A stretch of 64,000 bases of DNA from Asanoa iriomotensis. GTDB lineage: Bacteria > Actinomycetota > Actinomycetes > Mycobacteriales > Micromonosporaceae. The stretch covers positions 49,234 to 113,233 of the forward strand of contig NZ_BONC01000021.1 of the NCBI RefSeq assembly GCF_016862515.1. Reading direction: 5' to 3'. Under the pieces are notes generated by a model. The model searched no databases. It saw only the letters and a program-made list of their open reading frames with translations, and was not told where the DNA came from. Position numbers and translations under genes: made by a program. Shown in pieces: positions 54,098 through 61,499 of the stretch. Positions within the stretch are counted from its first letter, which is position 1; the number at the start of each line of letters is the position of its first letter.

Positions 54098-54673
54098 TTA
54101 CTTCGAGATGTTCTTCTTCGGCGCAGCCGGGGTGGTCTTCTTCGCGGCGGTGGCCGGCTTGGGCTCCGCGGCGTTGGTCGGCTTCGGCTCGGCGGGGTTG
54201 AGGCTGCCGTGGCCGTTGCTCTCCGCCTTCGGGGGGATCGGCTTGCCGGTCTCCACCATGTCGGCCCGCACGGTGTCGGCGGCCTGCACGACGCCGGTGC
54301 CCACGACCTGCTCGCCGCGCGCGACGAGGTCGCCGTAGAACTTGATCGCCCGCTCCTGCAGGTCCTGCGCGGTGACGATGAACTGGCCGGCGTTGCGCAT
54401 GGCCAGGTCACGCAGGCGGTCGACGTCGAGGTCCTCGCGGCGCATCTTGATCACGCGCTGGTTGGCCTGCCGGTAGGCCGCGGTGGCCCGCGTGCGCAGG
54501 TCGGTGGTCGTGGTGACCACCTGCGCCCGCCACTCCGCGCCGTTGTTGGCAGCCTTGTCGCCCAGGTCGTTGGCCATGGCCGGCAGCTTGAGCAGCTGAC
54601 GGTAGGCCATCTCCCCGGCGCCGGCGGCCGCGTAGAGCGGAGCCGGAATGCGGGTCGTCTTCGGCTGGGACAT
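54098..54673 (-). CDS. HbhA-like heparin-binding adhesin homologue
   Basis: 191 residues. Long helical region (~1-140, RRATAAYRQANQRVIKMRRE-type) with a short Lys/Ala/Pro-rich tail (KKTTPAAPKKNISK). Mycobacterial HbhA binds heparan sulphate through a longer Lys-rich tail; here the tail is short, so adhesion is uncertain. It lies immediately after the XRE regulator as in Rv0474-Rv0475. A role in polar growth or lipid bodies, as known for HbhA, is possible. Confidence 0.8.
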   Translation of the reverse strand: MSQPKTTRIPAPLYAAAGAGEMAYRQLLKLPAMANDLGDKAANNGAEWRAQVVTTTTDLRTRATAAYRQANQRVIKMRREDLDVDRLRDLAMRNAGQFIVTAQDLQERAIKFYGDLVARGEQVVGTGVVQAADTVRADMVETGKPIPPKAESNGHGSLNPAEPKPTNAAEPKPATAAKKTTPAAPKKNISK

Positions 54674-55278
54674 CAGTTCTCCTCCTCGGCGGCCCTTGGT
54701 GCCGCCTTCTTCACGGCCTTCTTGGCCGTCTTCTTGACCACCGGCTTCGCGGTCTTCGCCGCCGGTGTTGGGGTGGCTTCTTCGTCGCCGGGCCAGCCGG
54801 TCGGTGCCTGCGTGCTGGGCCCGCTGGCGGCTCGACCGGCCGCAGCCGCGGCGGCGTCGGCGGCGCGCGCGGCCTGGGCGGCCGCCTCGCTCGCGGCCTC
54901 GGCCTGCTTGGCCGACTCCGCCTCCGCCTCGGCGTGCCGCGCGTTCTCGCGGCGGAACGTCTCGTAGATCTGGCTGAGCGACTGCTTCTGGGCGATCGTC
55001 AGGTCGGAGTCGGCGGCGATGGCGGTCAACACGCCGTAGCCTTCCTTCTCCTCGAGCAGGCCGGCGCGCAGGTACATCACCGGGGTGGAGACCCGCAACG
55101 CGCTGGCCAGCTGCTGGAGCACCTCGGCGCTGGGCTTGCGCAGCCCGCGCTCGACCTGGCTCAGGTACGGGTTGCTGACGCCCGCCTGCTCGGCGAGCTG
55201 GCGGAGCGAGATCTGCGCGTTGCGCCGCAGATCGCGGATGAATCCCCCCACGTCGCGGGGCAGGTCTTTCGAGGGCAT
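54673..55278 (-). CDS. XRE-family regulator with Ala/Lys-rich tail (Rv0474-like)
   Basis: 201 residues from ATG 55278. HTH at ~12-70 (ISLRQLAEQAGVSNPYLSQV, RGLRKPSAEVLQQLASAL), helical middle, then a long Ala-rich coiled segment (AEAASEAAAQAARAADAAAA) and a Lys-rich tail (KKTAKKAVKKAA). The tail resembles histone H1/HbhA-type DNA-binding tails. Its stop abuts the hbhA-like ATG. Inverted repeats upstream are likely its operator. Confidence 0.88.
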   Translation of the reverse strand: MPSKDLPRDVGGFIRDLRRNAQISLRQLAEQAGVSNPYLSQVERGLRKPSAEVLQQLASALRVSTPVMYLRAGLLEEKEGYGVLTAIAADSDLTIAQKQSLSQIYETFRRENARHAEAEAESAKQAEAASEAAAQAARAADAAAAAAGRAASGPSTQAPTGWPGDEEATPTPAAKTAKPVVKKTAKKAVKKAAPRAAEEEN

Positions 55279-55295
55279 GCCACCGACGTTAGCCC

Positions 55296-55337
55296 CGCTT
55301 GCTAGCTCCTGCAAGCGAAACGCTAACCTCAGTTAGC
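55296..55337. promoter_or_regulatory. Repeated GCTAAC/GTTAGC sites upstream of the XRE gene
   Basis: Two inverted repeats: CGCTTGC/GCAAGCG (55296-55302, 55311-55317) and GCTAAC/GTTAGC (55322-55327, 55332-55337). An extra GTTAGC at 55288 may belong. Arrangement fits a multi-site operator for the XRE protein, 18-59 bp from its start. Confidence 0.55.
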
Positions 55338-55350
55338 AATGTGACCGCGC

Positions 55351-56349
55351 TCACCAGAGGCTGCGCAGCTCCCCGACCCGGTCACCGCCGCCCAGAACGG
55401 GCACGTCAGCGGCCCGCTCCAGGGCGTCGCCGGTCACGCCGATCCGGCGCAGGGCGCTGACCAGCACCGGCCGGTTGCCGCGGTGGGCGCCGTCGTCCAT
55501 CTTGATCGCGACCGCGCCGGCGCCCGGGACCGCGACGGCCATGACGCCTTCGGCGCCGGCTTTCACCAGCATTCCGGGTACGGCGGCCATCAGCTGCTGC
55601 TCGACCGTCCCGCGCCCGGAGACCAGCTCCGGGTGGGCCCGCATCGCGTCACCGACAGCTCGCATAGCTGTTGGGAACGGTCCGTTCCAATCGGATTCCG
55701 ATTGGAACGGACCGTTCCCAACGTCGACCAGGCGGCCGAACGCCCGGGCCAGGCCGGTCAGCGACAGGCCGAGCAGCGGAGCGCCGCACCCGTCGACGGC
55801 GGTCGCGACGATCTCCTCGCCGGCGACGTCGGCCACCGCGGCGGCGATCGCCTGCTGCAGCGGGTGCTCGGGCCGCAGGTAGCCCTCGGTCGGCCAGCCC
55901 GCCGCGACGCAGGTCAGCAGCATGCCGGTGTGCTTGCCGGAGCAGTTCATCTGGATCGGGGTCGGCCCGCCGCCGGCCCGGATCACGTCGGCCGCCGCCT
56001 CCGGGTCGATCGGCATGTCGGGCGGGCAGCGCAGGGCGGACTCGTCGAGCCCCGCGGACCGCAGCATCGCCGCGACCCGGGTGACGTGGATGTCCTGACC
56101 CCAGTGGCTGGCGCAGACCAGCGCGAGGTCGGCCGGGTCGGTGAGCCGGAGCCCCGCGCGCAGCATGCCGACCGCCTGCATGGGCTTGTTGGACGAGCGC
56201 GGGAACATCGGCGACTCGACGTCACCGGCGGCGGCGACGAGGGTGCCGGCCGCGTCGAGCACCACCGCGGAACCGTGGTGGTAACCCTCCGGGAAGCCGG
56301 ACCGGATCACCTCGGAGAGGCGTACGCCGCCTTCGTAGAACTTGCCCAT
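55351..56349 (-). CDS. L-asparaginase (Asparaginase_II family) carrying an in-frame palindrome
   Basis: 332 residues with family motifs SSNKPMQAVGMLRAGL (~52), CASHWGQDIHV, MNCSGKHTGMLLTC (~150) and VDGCGAPLLGLSLTGLARAF. Hydrolyses asparagine to aspartate. Near residues 211-227 it contains GNGPFQSESDWNGPFPT, encoded by a 53-bp perfect palindrome. This stretch looks like an insertion relative to the family pattern. The frame is preserved, so the protein may still fold. Overlaps nothing; BKACE gene is 23 bp upstream in the same direction. Confidence 0.9.
   Translation of the reverse strand: MGKFYEGGVRLSEVIRSGFPEGYHHGSAVVLDAAGTLVAAAGDVESPMFPRSSNKPMQAVGMLRAGLRLTDPADLALVCASHWGQDIHVTRVAAMLRSAGLDESALRCPPDMPIDPEAAADVIRAGGGPTPIQMNCSGKHTGMLLTCVAAGWPTEGYLRPEHPLQQAIAAAVADVAGEEIVATAVDGCGAPLLGLSLTGLARAFGRLVDVGNGPFQSESDWNGPFPTAMRAVGDAMRAHPELVSGRGTVEQQLMAAVPGMLVKAGAEGVMAVAVPGAGAVAIKMDDGAHRGNRPVLVSALRRIGVTGDALERAADVPVLGGGDRVGELRSLW
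55670..55722. repeat. 53-bp perfect palindrome inside asparaginase gene
   Basis: 25-bp arms at 55670-55694 and 55698-55722 pair perfectly around a 3-base loop. Each arm contains a 15-mer, GGAACGGTCCGTTCC at 55674-55688 and GGAACGGACCGTTCC at 55704-55718. Translated in the minus frame as part of the protein. Confidence 0.97.
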
Positions 56350-56372
56350 GGCTGCGACCGTACCTCTGGTGA

Positions 56373-57212
56373 TCAGGCGTTGTTCTTGAGACCGAGCAGG
56401 TCACGCGCGTCGGCCGGGGTCATCGGCGGACGCTGGGCGAGCTGCGCGAAGCCGACCGCGCGGGCGACGAGCTGCATGTTGGACTCGACCGGGCGGCCCT
56501 TGGCGTACGTGACGGTGTCCTCCATGCCGACCCGCAGGTGACCGCCGGCCGACAGCGACGCGAGCATCACGGGGATCGTGGTGCGGCCGATGCCGGTGGC
56601 CGAGAACGTCGTGCCCGCGGGCAGGTTGCGCAGCTCGTTGACGCAGGAGACCAGCGCGGCGGTGGTGCCCGGCATCCCGCCCGGCACGCCCATCACGAAG
56701 TCGACGTGCACGTGCCCGCCGGCCGGCAGCCCGTGCTTGTCGAGCAACCGCTCCAGCGCGGCGAGGTGACCGAGGTCGAAGATCTCATACTCGGGGACGA
56801 TGCCCCGCTCCTGCATCCGCGTGTGCAGGTCGACGATGAACTCCCAGCGGTTGAGGAAGACGTCGTCGCCGAAGTTGACCGTGCCCATCGTGCAGGAGGC
56901 CATGTCCGGCGCGGCGTCGAGCACGCGCAGCCGGTCGGCCTCGGGGTCGGTGACCGCGCCCCCGCTGGAGAGCTGCACGACCAGATCCGTCGACTCCCGC
57001 AGCGCGGCCACGGTGTCGCGGAGCCGGCCCAGGTCGAGCGTCGGCTTGGCCTGCCCGTCGCGGATGTGCACGTGGATCACCGAGGCGCCCAGCGCGGCAC
57101 ACTCCTTGGCGGTGACCACCAGCTCGTCGAGAGTCACCGGCAGAGCCGGCACGTCCGCCTTGGCCGACTCGGCCCCGGTCGGCGCCACCGTGATCAACGT
57201 CGTTGTTGTCAT
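56373..57212 (-). CDS. Beta-keto acid cleavage enzyme (BKACE family)
   Basis: 279 residues, DUF849/BKACE. Metal-site motif ASVIHVHIRDGQAKPTLD (HVH), later EIFDLGHL and GGHLRVGMEDTVTYAKG with a conserved Glu. The family cleaves 3-keto-5-aminohexanoate and related beta-keto acids with acetyl-CoA. Substrate not determinable. A 164-bp hairpin element lies just upstream. Confidence 0.9.
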   Translation of the reverse strand: MTTTTLITVAPTGAESAKADVPALPVTLDELVVTAKECAALGASVIHVHIRDGQAKPTLDLGRLRDTVAALRESTDLVVQLSSGGAVTDPEADRLRVLDAAPDMASCTMGTVNFGDDVFLNRWEFIVDLHTRMQERGIVPEYEIFDLGHLAALERLLDKHGLPAGGHVHVDFVMGVPGGMPGTTAALVSCVNELRNLPAGTTFSATGIGRTTIPVMLASLSAGGHLRVGMEDTVTYAKGRPVESNMQLVARAVGFAQLAQRPPMTPADARDLLGLKNNA

Positions 57213-57227
57213 GGCGCGATCCTAGGC

Positions 57228-57391
57228 CGGGCCTGTCCTGCCGGTCAGGGCGAGCCGAGACGGAGTCCAGGCGTCGTCTGGTGGTGGCCCGGAATTGTCC
57301 GGATACCGGTGTCGTATCCGGGCGATTCCGGGACGCCGCCAGGCGGCGCCTGGGCCCGTCGCAGGCCGCGCTGACCGGCAGGACAGGCCCG
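57228..57391. repeat. 164-bp imperfect hairpin element, copy A
   Basis: Outer arms 57228-57248 and 57371-57391 are a perfect 21-bp inverted repeat (first bases CGGGCCTGTCC); 122-bp core 57249-57370. The core also folds back on itself, with an inner 18-bp stem next to a 9-base loop near 57306-57314. Related to copy B at 58932. Sits between ygfZ (stop 57397) and the BKACE start (57212). Confidence 0.95.
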
Positions 57392-57396
57392 TCCCC

Positions 57397-58482
57397 TTAC
57401 GGGTGGTCGATCGCGGCGGTCGAATCGCCGACGCGGAGGGTCGCGTCGTCCGCGACGTTGCGCTTGAGGACTGCGAGGGCGACCGCGCCCAGCTCGTGGT
57501 GGCGGACGGCGGTGCCGACGAAGCCGACGGTGCGGCCGTCGAGGGTGACCTCGGTGCCGCGCGCCGGTGGCTGGTCGGTGGTCACCCCGTCGAGGTGGAG
57601 CAGCACCAGGCGGCGGGGCGGCTTGCCGAGGTGGTGCACCCGGGCGACCGTCTCCTGGCCCCGGTAGCAACCCTTGTCGAGGTGCACGGCCGGGCCGACC
57701 AGGTCGATCTCGGCCGGGATCGTGCGGTGGTCGGTCTCCCAGCCGAGGCGCGGGACGTGTGCGGCGACCCGGGTCGCCTCGTAGGCCCAGAGCCCGGCCG
57801 GTGCGACGCCGGCGTCCAGGACCTTGCGCGTGACGGCGGCGAACTGGTCGCGGGGCACGAGGACGTCGACGCCGAGCGCGGTGCGACGGGCCCAGCCACC
57901 ACCGGGCAGCGTCCGCACGTCGTAGAGCGTGGTCGGGCGGTCCGGTGCGTCGCCCTTGGTGAACTTGGCGCCCGGCACGGGCACCGCGTCGGGGGCGCGC
58001 AGGTCGGCCAGGCTCGGGTCGAGCGTGGCGGCGGCCTCGACCGCGCGGGGGCCGACGAGCGAGAACAGCGCATATTCGGCGCTGGCGTCGCGCGGGTCGA
58101 CCTTGGTGAAGAACCGCATCATCTCCAGGTATTTCAGGAGACCCGCGGTCGCGCCCGGCTCGGTGTCGAGCCAGGTGGTGTCGCCGTCCTCGGCGACCAT
58201 CGCGTGCTGCTCCACGTGCCCGTGCGGCGAGAGCACGAGCAGCTCGCTGCCCTCCCCGGCGCGCAGGTGGTCGAGGTGCTGGGTGGTCAGGGTGTGCAGC
58301 CAGGAGGCCCGCTCCTCGCCGGGCACGGCGATCACGCCGCGGTTGGACCGGTCGACCAGCCCGACGTCGCCGGCCAGCAGCCGCTGCTCGCGGGTCGGAT
58401 CGCCGTAGTGCGCCGCGACACCGTGGTCCGGACTCTCCTCGTCGATCGCCTCGACGGCGACCGCACCGGGTGCGTCGATCAT
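57397..58482 (-). CDS. ygfZ: YgfZ-type folate-binding protein (GcvT-like)
   Basis: 361 residues. Signature KGCYRGQETVARVHHLG (~245), with the conserved Cys in KGCYRGQE, and GcvT-like folate domain (LYDVRTLPGGGWARRTALG). Involved in Fe-S cluster repair or assembly in other bacteria. ATG 58482 overlaps the fur stop by 4 bp. Next to Fur, consistent with iron/redox control. It runs directly into hairpin element A. Confidence 0.92.
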   Translation of the reverse strand: MIDAPGAVAVEAIDEESPDHGVAAHYGDPTREQRLLAGDVGLVDRSNRGVIAVPGEERASWLHTLTTQHLDHLRAGEGSELLVLSPHGHVEQHAMVAEDGDTTWLDTEPGATAGLLKYLEMMRFFTKVDPRDASAEYALFSLVGPRAVEAAATLDPSLADLRAPDAVPVPGAKFTKGDAPDRPTTLYDVRTLPGGGWARRTALGVDVLVPRDQFAAVTRKVLDAGVAPAGLWAYEATRVAAHVPRLGWETDHRTIPAEIDLVGPAVHLDKGCYRGQETVARVHHLGKPPRRLVLLHLDGVTTDQPPARGTEVTLDGRTVGFVGTAVRHHELGAVALAVLKRNVADDATLRVGDSTAAIDHP

Positions 58483-58907
58483 GCCTGGTCCTGCCCTTCA
58501 CATCCGCCGCAGTCGCCGAAAAGCGCCACGTGCCCGACGTCGACCCGGAACCCGCGCTCCGCGGCCAACTGGTCCACCAGCGGCTGGAGCACCGCCGGGT
58601 CCACCTCGGTGACCTCGCCACACGACCGGCACACCAGATGCACGTGCTGGTGGCTGCCAGCGGCGTGGTACGTCGGTGACCCGTGCGAGAGGTGCGTATG
58701 GGTAACCAGCCCGAGGTCCTCGAGCAGTTCCAAGGTGCGGTAGATGGTGGTGATGTTCACACCGGCGGCGGTCTCGCGCACCGCGTTGTGCACCTGCTCG
58801 GGCGTCGCGTGGCCGAGCTCGTAGACAGCCTCGAGAACGAGCTGTCGCTGCGCGGTCAGCCGCAGGCCGCGCGACCGCAGAACTTCGGCGAGCGAGGAAT
58901 CCGACAC
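58479..58907 (-). CDS. Fur-family metal-dependent regulator
   Basis: 142 residues if GTG 58907 is the start (VSDSSLAEVLRSRGLRLTAQ). Winged helix region HATPEQVHNAVRETAAGVN and TTIYRTLELLEDLGL; His-rich metal site HQHVHLVCRSCGEVTEVD; structural zinc CxxC pairs (CRSCG and CGGC). Whether it senses Fe, Zn or peroxide cannot be told. A TATCAT box lies ~7 bp before the GTG, so a leaderless transcript is possible. The frame through the hairpin element is discounted. Confidence 0.92.
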   Translation of the reverse strand: MSDSSLAEVLRSRGLRLTAQRQLVLEAVYELGHATPEQVHNAVRETAAGVNITTIYRTLELLEDLGLVTHTHLSHGSPTYHAAGSHQHVHLVCRSCGEVTEVDPAVLQPLVDQLAAERGFRVDVGHVALFGDCGGCEGQDQA

Positions 58908-58931
58908 CTTCGAATGATAGTGCGGTGGCTC

Positions 58932-59095
58932 AGGTCCTATCCGACGGCTCAGTGCGAGCCGAGACGGAGTCCAGGCGTCGGCTGGTGGTGGCCCGGGATT
59001 GCCCGGATACAACACCGGTATCCGCGCAATCCCGGGACGCCGCCAGGCGGCGGCTGGGCCCGTCGCAGGCCGCGCTGAGCCGTCGGATAGGACCT
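58932..59095. repeat. 164-bp imperfect hairpin element, copy B
   Basis: Outer arms 58932-58952 and 59075-59095 form a perfect 21-bp inverted repeat (first bases AGGTCCTATCC); 122-bp core 58953-59074, 107 of 122 bases identical to copy A. Right arm overlaps the stop codon of the TetR gene (59094-59096). Same arrangement relative to the upstream gene as copy A. Confidence 0.95.
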
Positions 59096-59744
59096 ACGTC
59101 GCCTTGTCCCAGCGGCTGGCGAACTCGCCGACGTACGGCGGGGGGCCCGGTAACGCTGTCGCGCCGGGCAGGAGTAGGCCGGCCAGCAGCAGGTCGAGGT
59201 AGCGGTGGCGGAGTTGGCCGCGGCGTTCGTCGTCGCCGAAGCGGACGGCCGCGATCATCTCGAAGACCTGGCCCAGGTCGGCGACCACCAGGTCGGGCCG
59301 GACCACCTTGGCCTCGTGCAGCCGCTCGACCAGGTGCGCGTTGAGCTCTCCGGCCCGGATCGCGCTGAGCCGGTGGTCTTCGGTGGGCTGGAACGTGCCC
59401 GCCAGCTTCTGGGTCAGCGAGTGGGTGTCGGCGTCGACGATGCGCCGCATGAAAGTCGCGAACGTCTCCGCCGGGTCGGCTCCGGCGTCGAGGGCGGCGT
59501 TCGCCTCCTCCGCGATCCCGACGTAGACCAGCAGGCCGTCGAGGCAGAGCTTGGCGAGCAGCTCCTCCTTGCTCGGGTAGCGCCGGTAGAGCGCGCTGAT
59601 GCCGACGCCGGCCTTGTGCGCCACGGCGGCGATCGGCGCGGCCGGGTCGGCGACGAAGACCTCACGGGCGGCGTCGAGGATCACCTCGTCGTTGCGGGCG
59701 GCCTGAGCCCGGCGGCCGCTGAGCGGGACTGTCGTCATGGTCAC
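59094..59744 (-). CDS. TetR-family regulator
   Basis: 216 residues. HTH ~20-65 (VILDAAREVFVADPAAPIAA, AHKAGVGISALYRRYPSKEE), ligand domain after. Divergent from an MFS drug-exporter gene with three operator-like sites between them, so it probably represses both. Confidence 0.95.
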   Translation of the reverse strand: MTMTTVPLSGRRAQAARNDEVILDAAREVFVADPAAPIAAVAHKAGVGISALYRRYPSKEELLAKLCLDGLLVYVGIAEEANAALDAGADPAETFATFMRRIVDADTHSLTQKLAGTFQPTEDHRLSAIRAGELNAHLVERLHEAKVVRPDLVVADLGQVFEMIAAVRFGDDERRGQLRHRYLDLLLAGLLLPGATALPGPPPYVGEFASRWDKAT

Positions 59745-59760
59745 GAGCCTAGCACGCTGC

Positions 59761-59850
59761 GGAACGGATAGTTCTGTTCTGGAAATCTTGGCCGAAGCTC
59801 TGGAACGGATCGTTCCGCTCTGCTATGTTGATTACGGAACAGTTCATTCC
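59761..59850. promoter_or_regulatory. Three TetR operators between tetR and MFS pump
   Basis: 15-mers of the form GGAACNNNNNGTTCC: GGAACGGATAGTTCT (59761-59775), GGAACGGATCGTTCC (59802-59816, perfect), GGAACAGTTCATTCC (59836-59850). Spaced 41 and 34 bp. Fits a regulator repressing both divergent genes. Confidence 0.85.
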
Positions 59851-59870
59851 GATCCGCTTCGGAGGTTGCC

Positions 59871-61334
59871 GTGAGCACCGACGTCCTCGAACCCACTGTC
59901 ACCGCCACCCCGGCTGTCAATGCCGCCCCGGCGCAGCGCATCGCCGAAGCACCCCCGGCCCGGGCCGGCCACCCACGACGCTGGCTCGGCCTCTTCGCGA
60001 TCCTCGCCGCGACGATCATGAACCTGCTGGACACGACGGTGGTCAACGTCGGCGCGCCGGCGATCCAGGCGTCGCTGGGCGGCAGCTACACGAGCCTGCA
60101 GTGGATCGCGGCGTCGTACACCTTGGCCTTGGCGGTCGGTCTGCTCACCGGCGGACGGCTAGGCGACATGTTCGGGCGCCGGCGGGTGCTGCTGGTCGGG
60201 GTTGTCGGCTTCGTCGCCGCCTCGCTGGCGTGCGCCGTGGCGTGGTCGCCGGAGAGCCTGATCGCCGCCCGCGTGGTGCAGGGCCTGTTCGCGGCCGTCA
60301 TGATCCCGCAGAGCTTCGGCCTGCTGCGGGACCTGTTCCCGCCGCACGAGATCGGCAAGGCGTTCGGCGCGTTCGGCCCGATCATCGGCTTCTCCACGAT
60401 CCTCGGCCCGGTCGTGGCCGGCGCCCTGATCGACGCGGACCTGTTCGGCACGGGGTGGCGGATGGTGTTCGCCATCAACCTGCCGCTGGGCATCTTCGCG
60501 CTGCTGGCCGGCCGGGCCGCGCTGCCGAAGGCGACGACGCCGCGCAACCGCACCCGCCTGGACGTGACCGGCGCGGTCACCGCCGCGATCGGCATGGTGC
60601 TGCTGGTGTACCCGCTGGTCCAGGGCCGCGAGCAGGGCTGGCCGCTGTGGATGTTCGCGATGATCGCCGCGTCGGTGCCGGTGTTCGCCGCCTTCGCGCT
60701 CCGGCAGCACCGCCGGGCCGGCTCGGGCCGCCACCCGCTGGTGGAGCTGAGTGTCTTCACGCGCCGCTCGTACACCTCGGGCGTGCTCTTCGTGATCGTG
60801 TTCTTCGGGGCGATCGCCGGCTTCTCGCTCGCGGTGGGGATGTTCCTGCAGCTGGTGCTCGGCTACAGCCCGATGCGGGCCAGCCTGACGATGTCGGCGT
60901 GGGCGGTGGGCGCGTTCGTCGGCTCAGGCTTCGGCAGCACGATGCGCAACCGCCTCGGCCGCCGCATCCTCCACATCGGACTGGCCCTGATGCTGGTCGG
61001 CATGGCCGCCCTGTACCCGGTCTTCCAGATCGCCGGCGTCGGCACGGCTGAACTGCTGGCACCCCTGCTGGTGTACGGCATCGGGATGGGCATGATCTTC
61101 GTGCCGCTGTTCGACATCATCATGGGCGAGGTCCGCGACCACGAGGTCGGCTCGGCGTCCGGAATGCTGGAGTCGCTGCAGCAGTTGGGCGCGGCGTTGG
61201 GCGTGGCGGTCCTGGGCACGGTCTTCTTCAGCCACCTGGACGTGGGCGTCGAGCGGGTCACGCTGATCACGCTGGGACTGACCGCGGTGACGTTCGCGCT
61301 GGGCTTCCTGCTCCCCCGCAAGGCCCGCGCCTGA
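59871..61334 (+). CDS. MFS drug exporter, DHA2 (14-helix) type
   Basis: 487 residues. GTG 59871 with GGAGG upstream. Motif A region GGRLGDMFGRRRVLLVG, motif C-like GFSTILGPVVAGALIDAD, and the helix-1 motif D LDTTVVNVGAPAIQ. Expected to pump drugs or toxic metabolites under TetR control. Confidence 0.94.
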   Translation: MSTDVLEPTVTATPAVNAAPAQRIAEAPPARAGHPRRWLGLFAILAATIMNLLDTTVVNVGAPAIQASLGGSYTSLQWIAASYTLALAVGLLTGGRLGDMFGRRRVLLVGVVGFVAASLACAVAWSPESLIAARVVQGLFAAVMIPQSFGLLRDLFPPHEIGKAFGAFGPIIGFSTILGPVVAGALIDADLFGTGWRMVFAINLPLGIFALLAGRAALPKATTPRNRTRLDVTGAVTAAIGMVLLVYPLVQGREQGWPLWMFAMIAASVPVFAAFALRQHRRAGSGRHPLVELSVFTRRSYTSGVLFVIVFFGAIAGFSLAVGMFLQLVLGYSPMRASLTMSAWAVGAFVGSGFGSTMRNRLGRRILHIGLALMLVGMAALYPVFQIAGVGTAELLAPLLVYGIGMGMIFVPLFDIIMGEVRDHEVGSASGMLESLQQLGAALGVAVLGTVFFSHLDVGVERVTLITLGLTAVTFALGFLLPRKARA

Positions 61335-61352
61335 CCATTCGCCAGCCCCTCC

Positions 61353-61381
61353 GCGCCCTCTCCGTCTTGGGGAGGGCGCGG
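61353..61381 (+). terminator. Terminator after the MFS pump
   Basis: CGCGCCCTCTCC / GGGGAGGGCGCG arms (one G-T) followed by TGCTTTTTG, 18 bp after the stop. Good intrinsic terminator. Confidence 0.85.
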
Positions 61382-61397
61382 TGCTTTTTGTCCGGTT

Positions 61398-61465
61398 CCT
61401 TGCTCTGCTTACAGATACGCACCGCAGGTCAAGCGGGGTGGTGCGTATCTGTAAGCAGAGCAAGG
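61398..61465. repeat. Dispersed hairpin repeat, copy 3 (26-bp arms)
   Basis: Perfect 26-bp inverted repeat, arms 61398-61423 and 61440-61465, loop 16. The arm begins CCTTGCTCTGCTTACAGATA. Compared with copy 1, four arm positions differ and each is compensated in the partner. Lies between convergent genes next to a separate true terminator. Confidence 0.93.
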
Positions 61466-61499
61466 CCGGTCAGCCGATCTCCGCGGAAACGGTGCGGAT

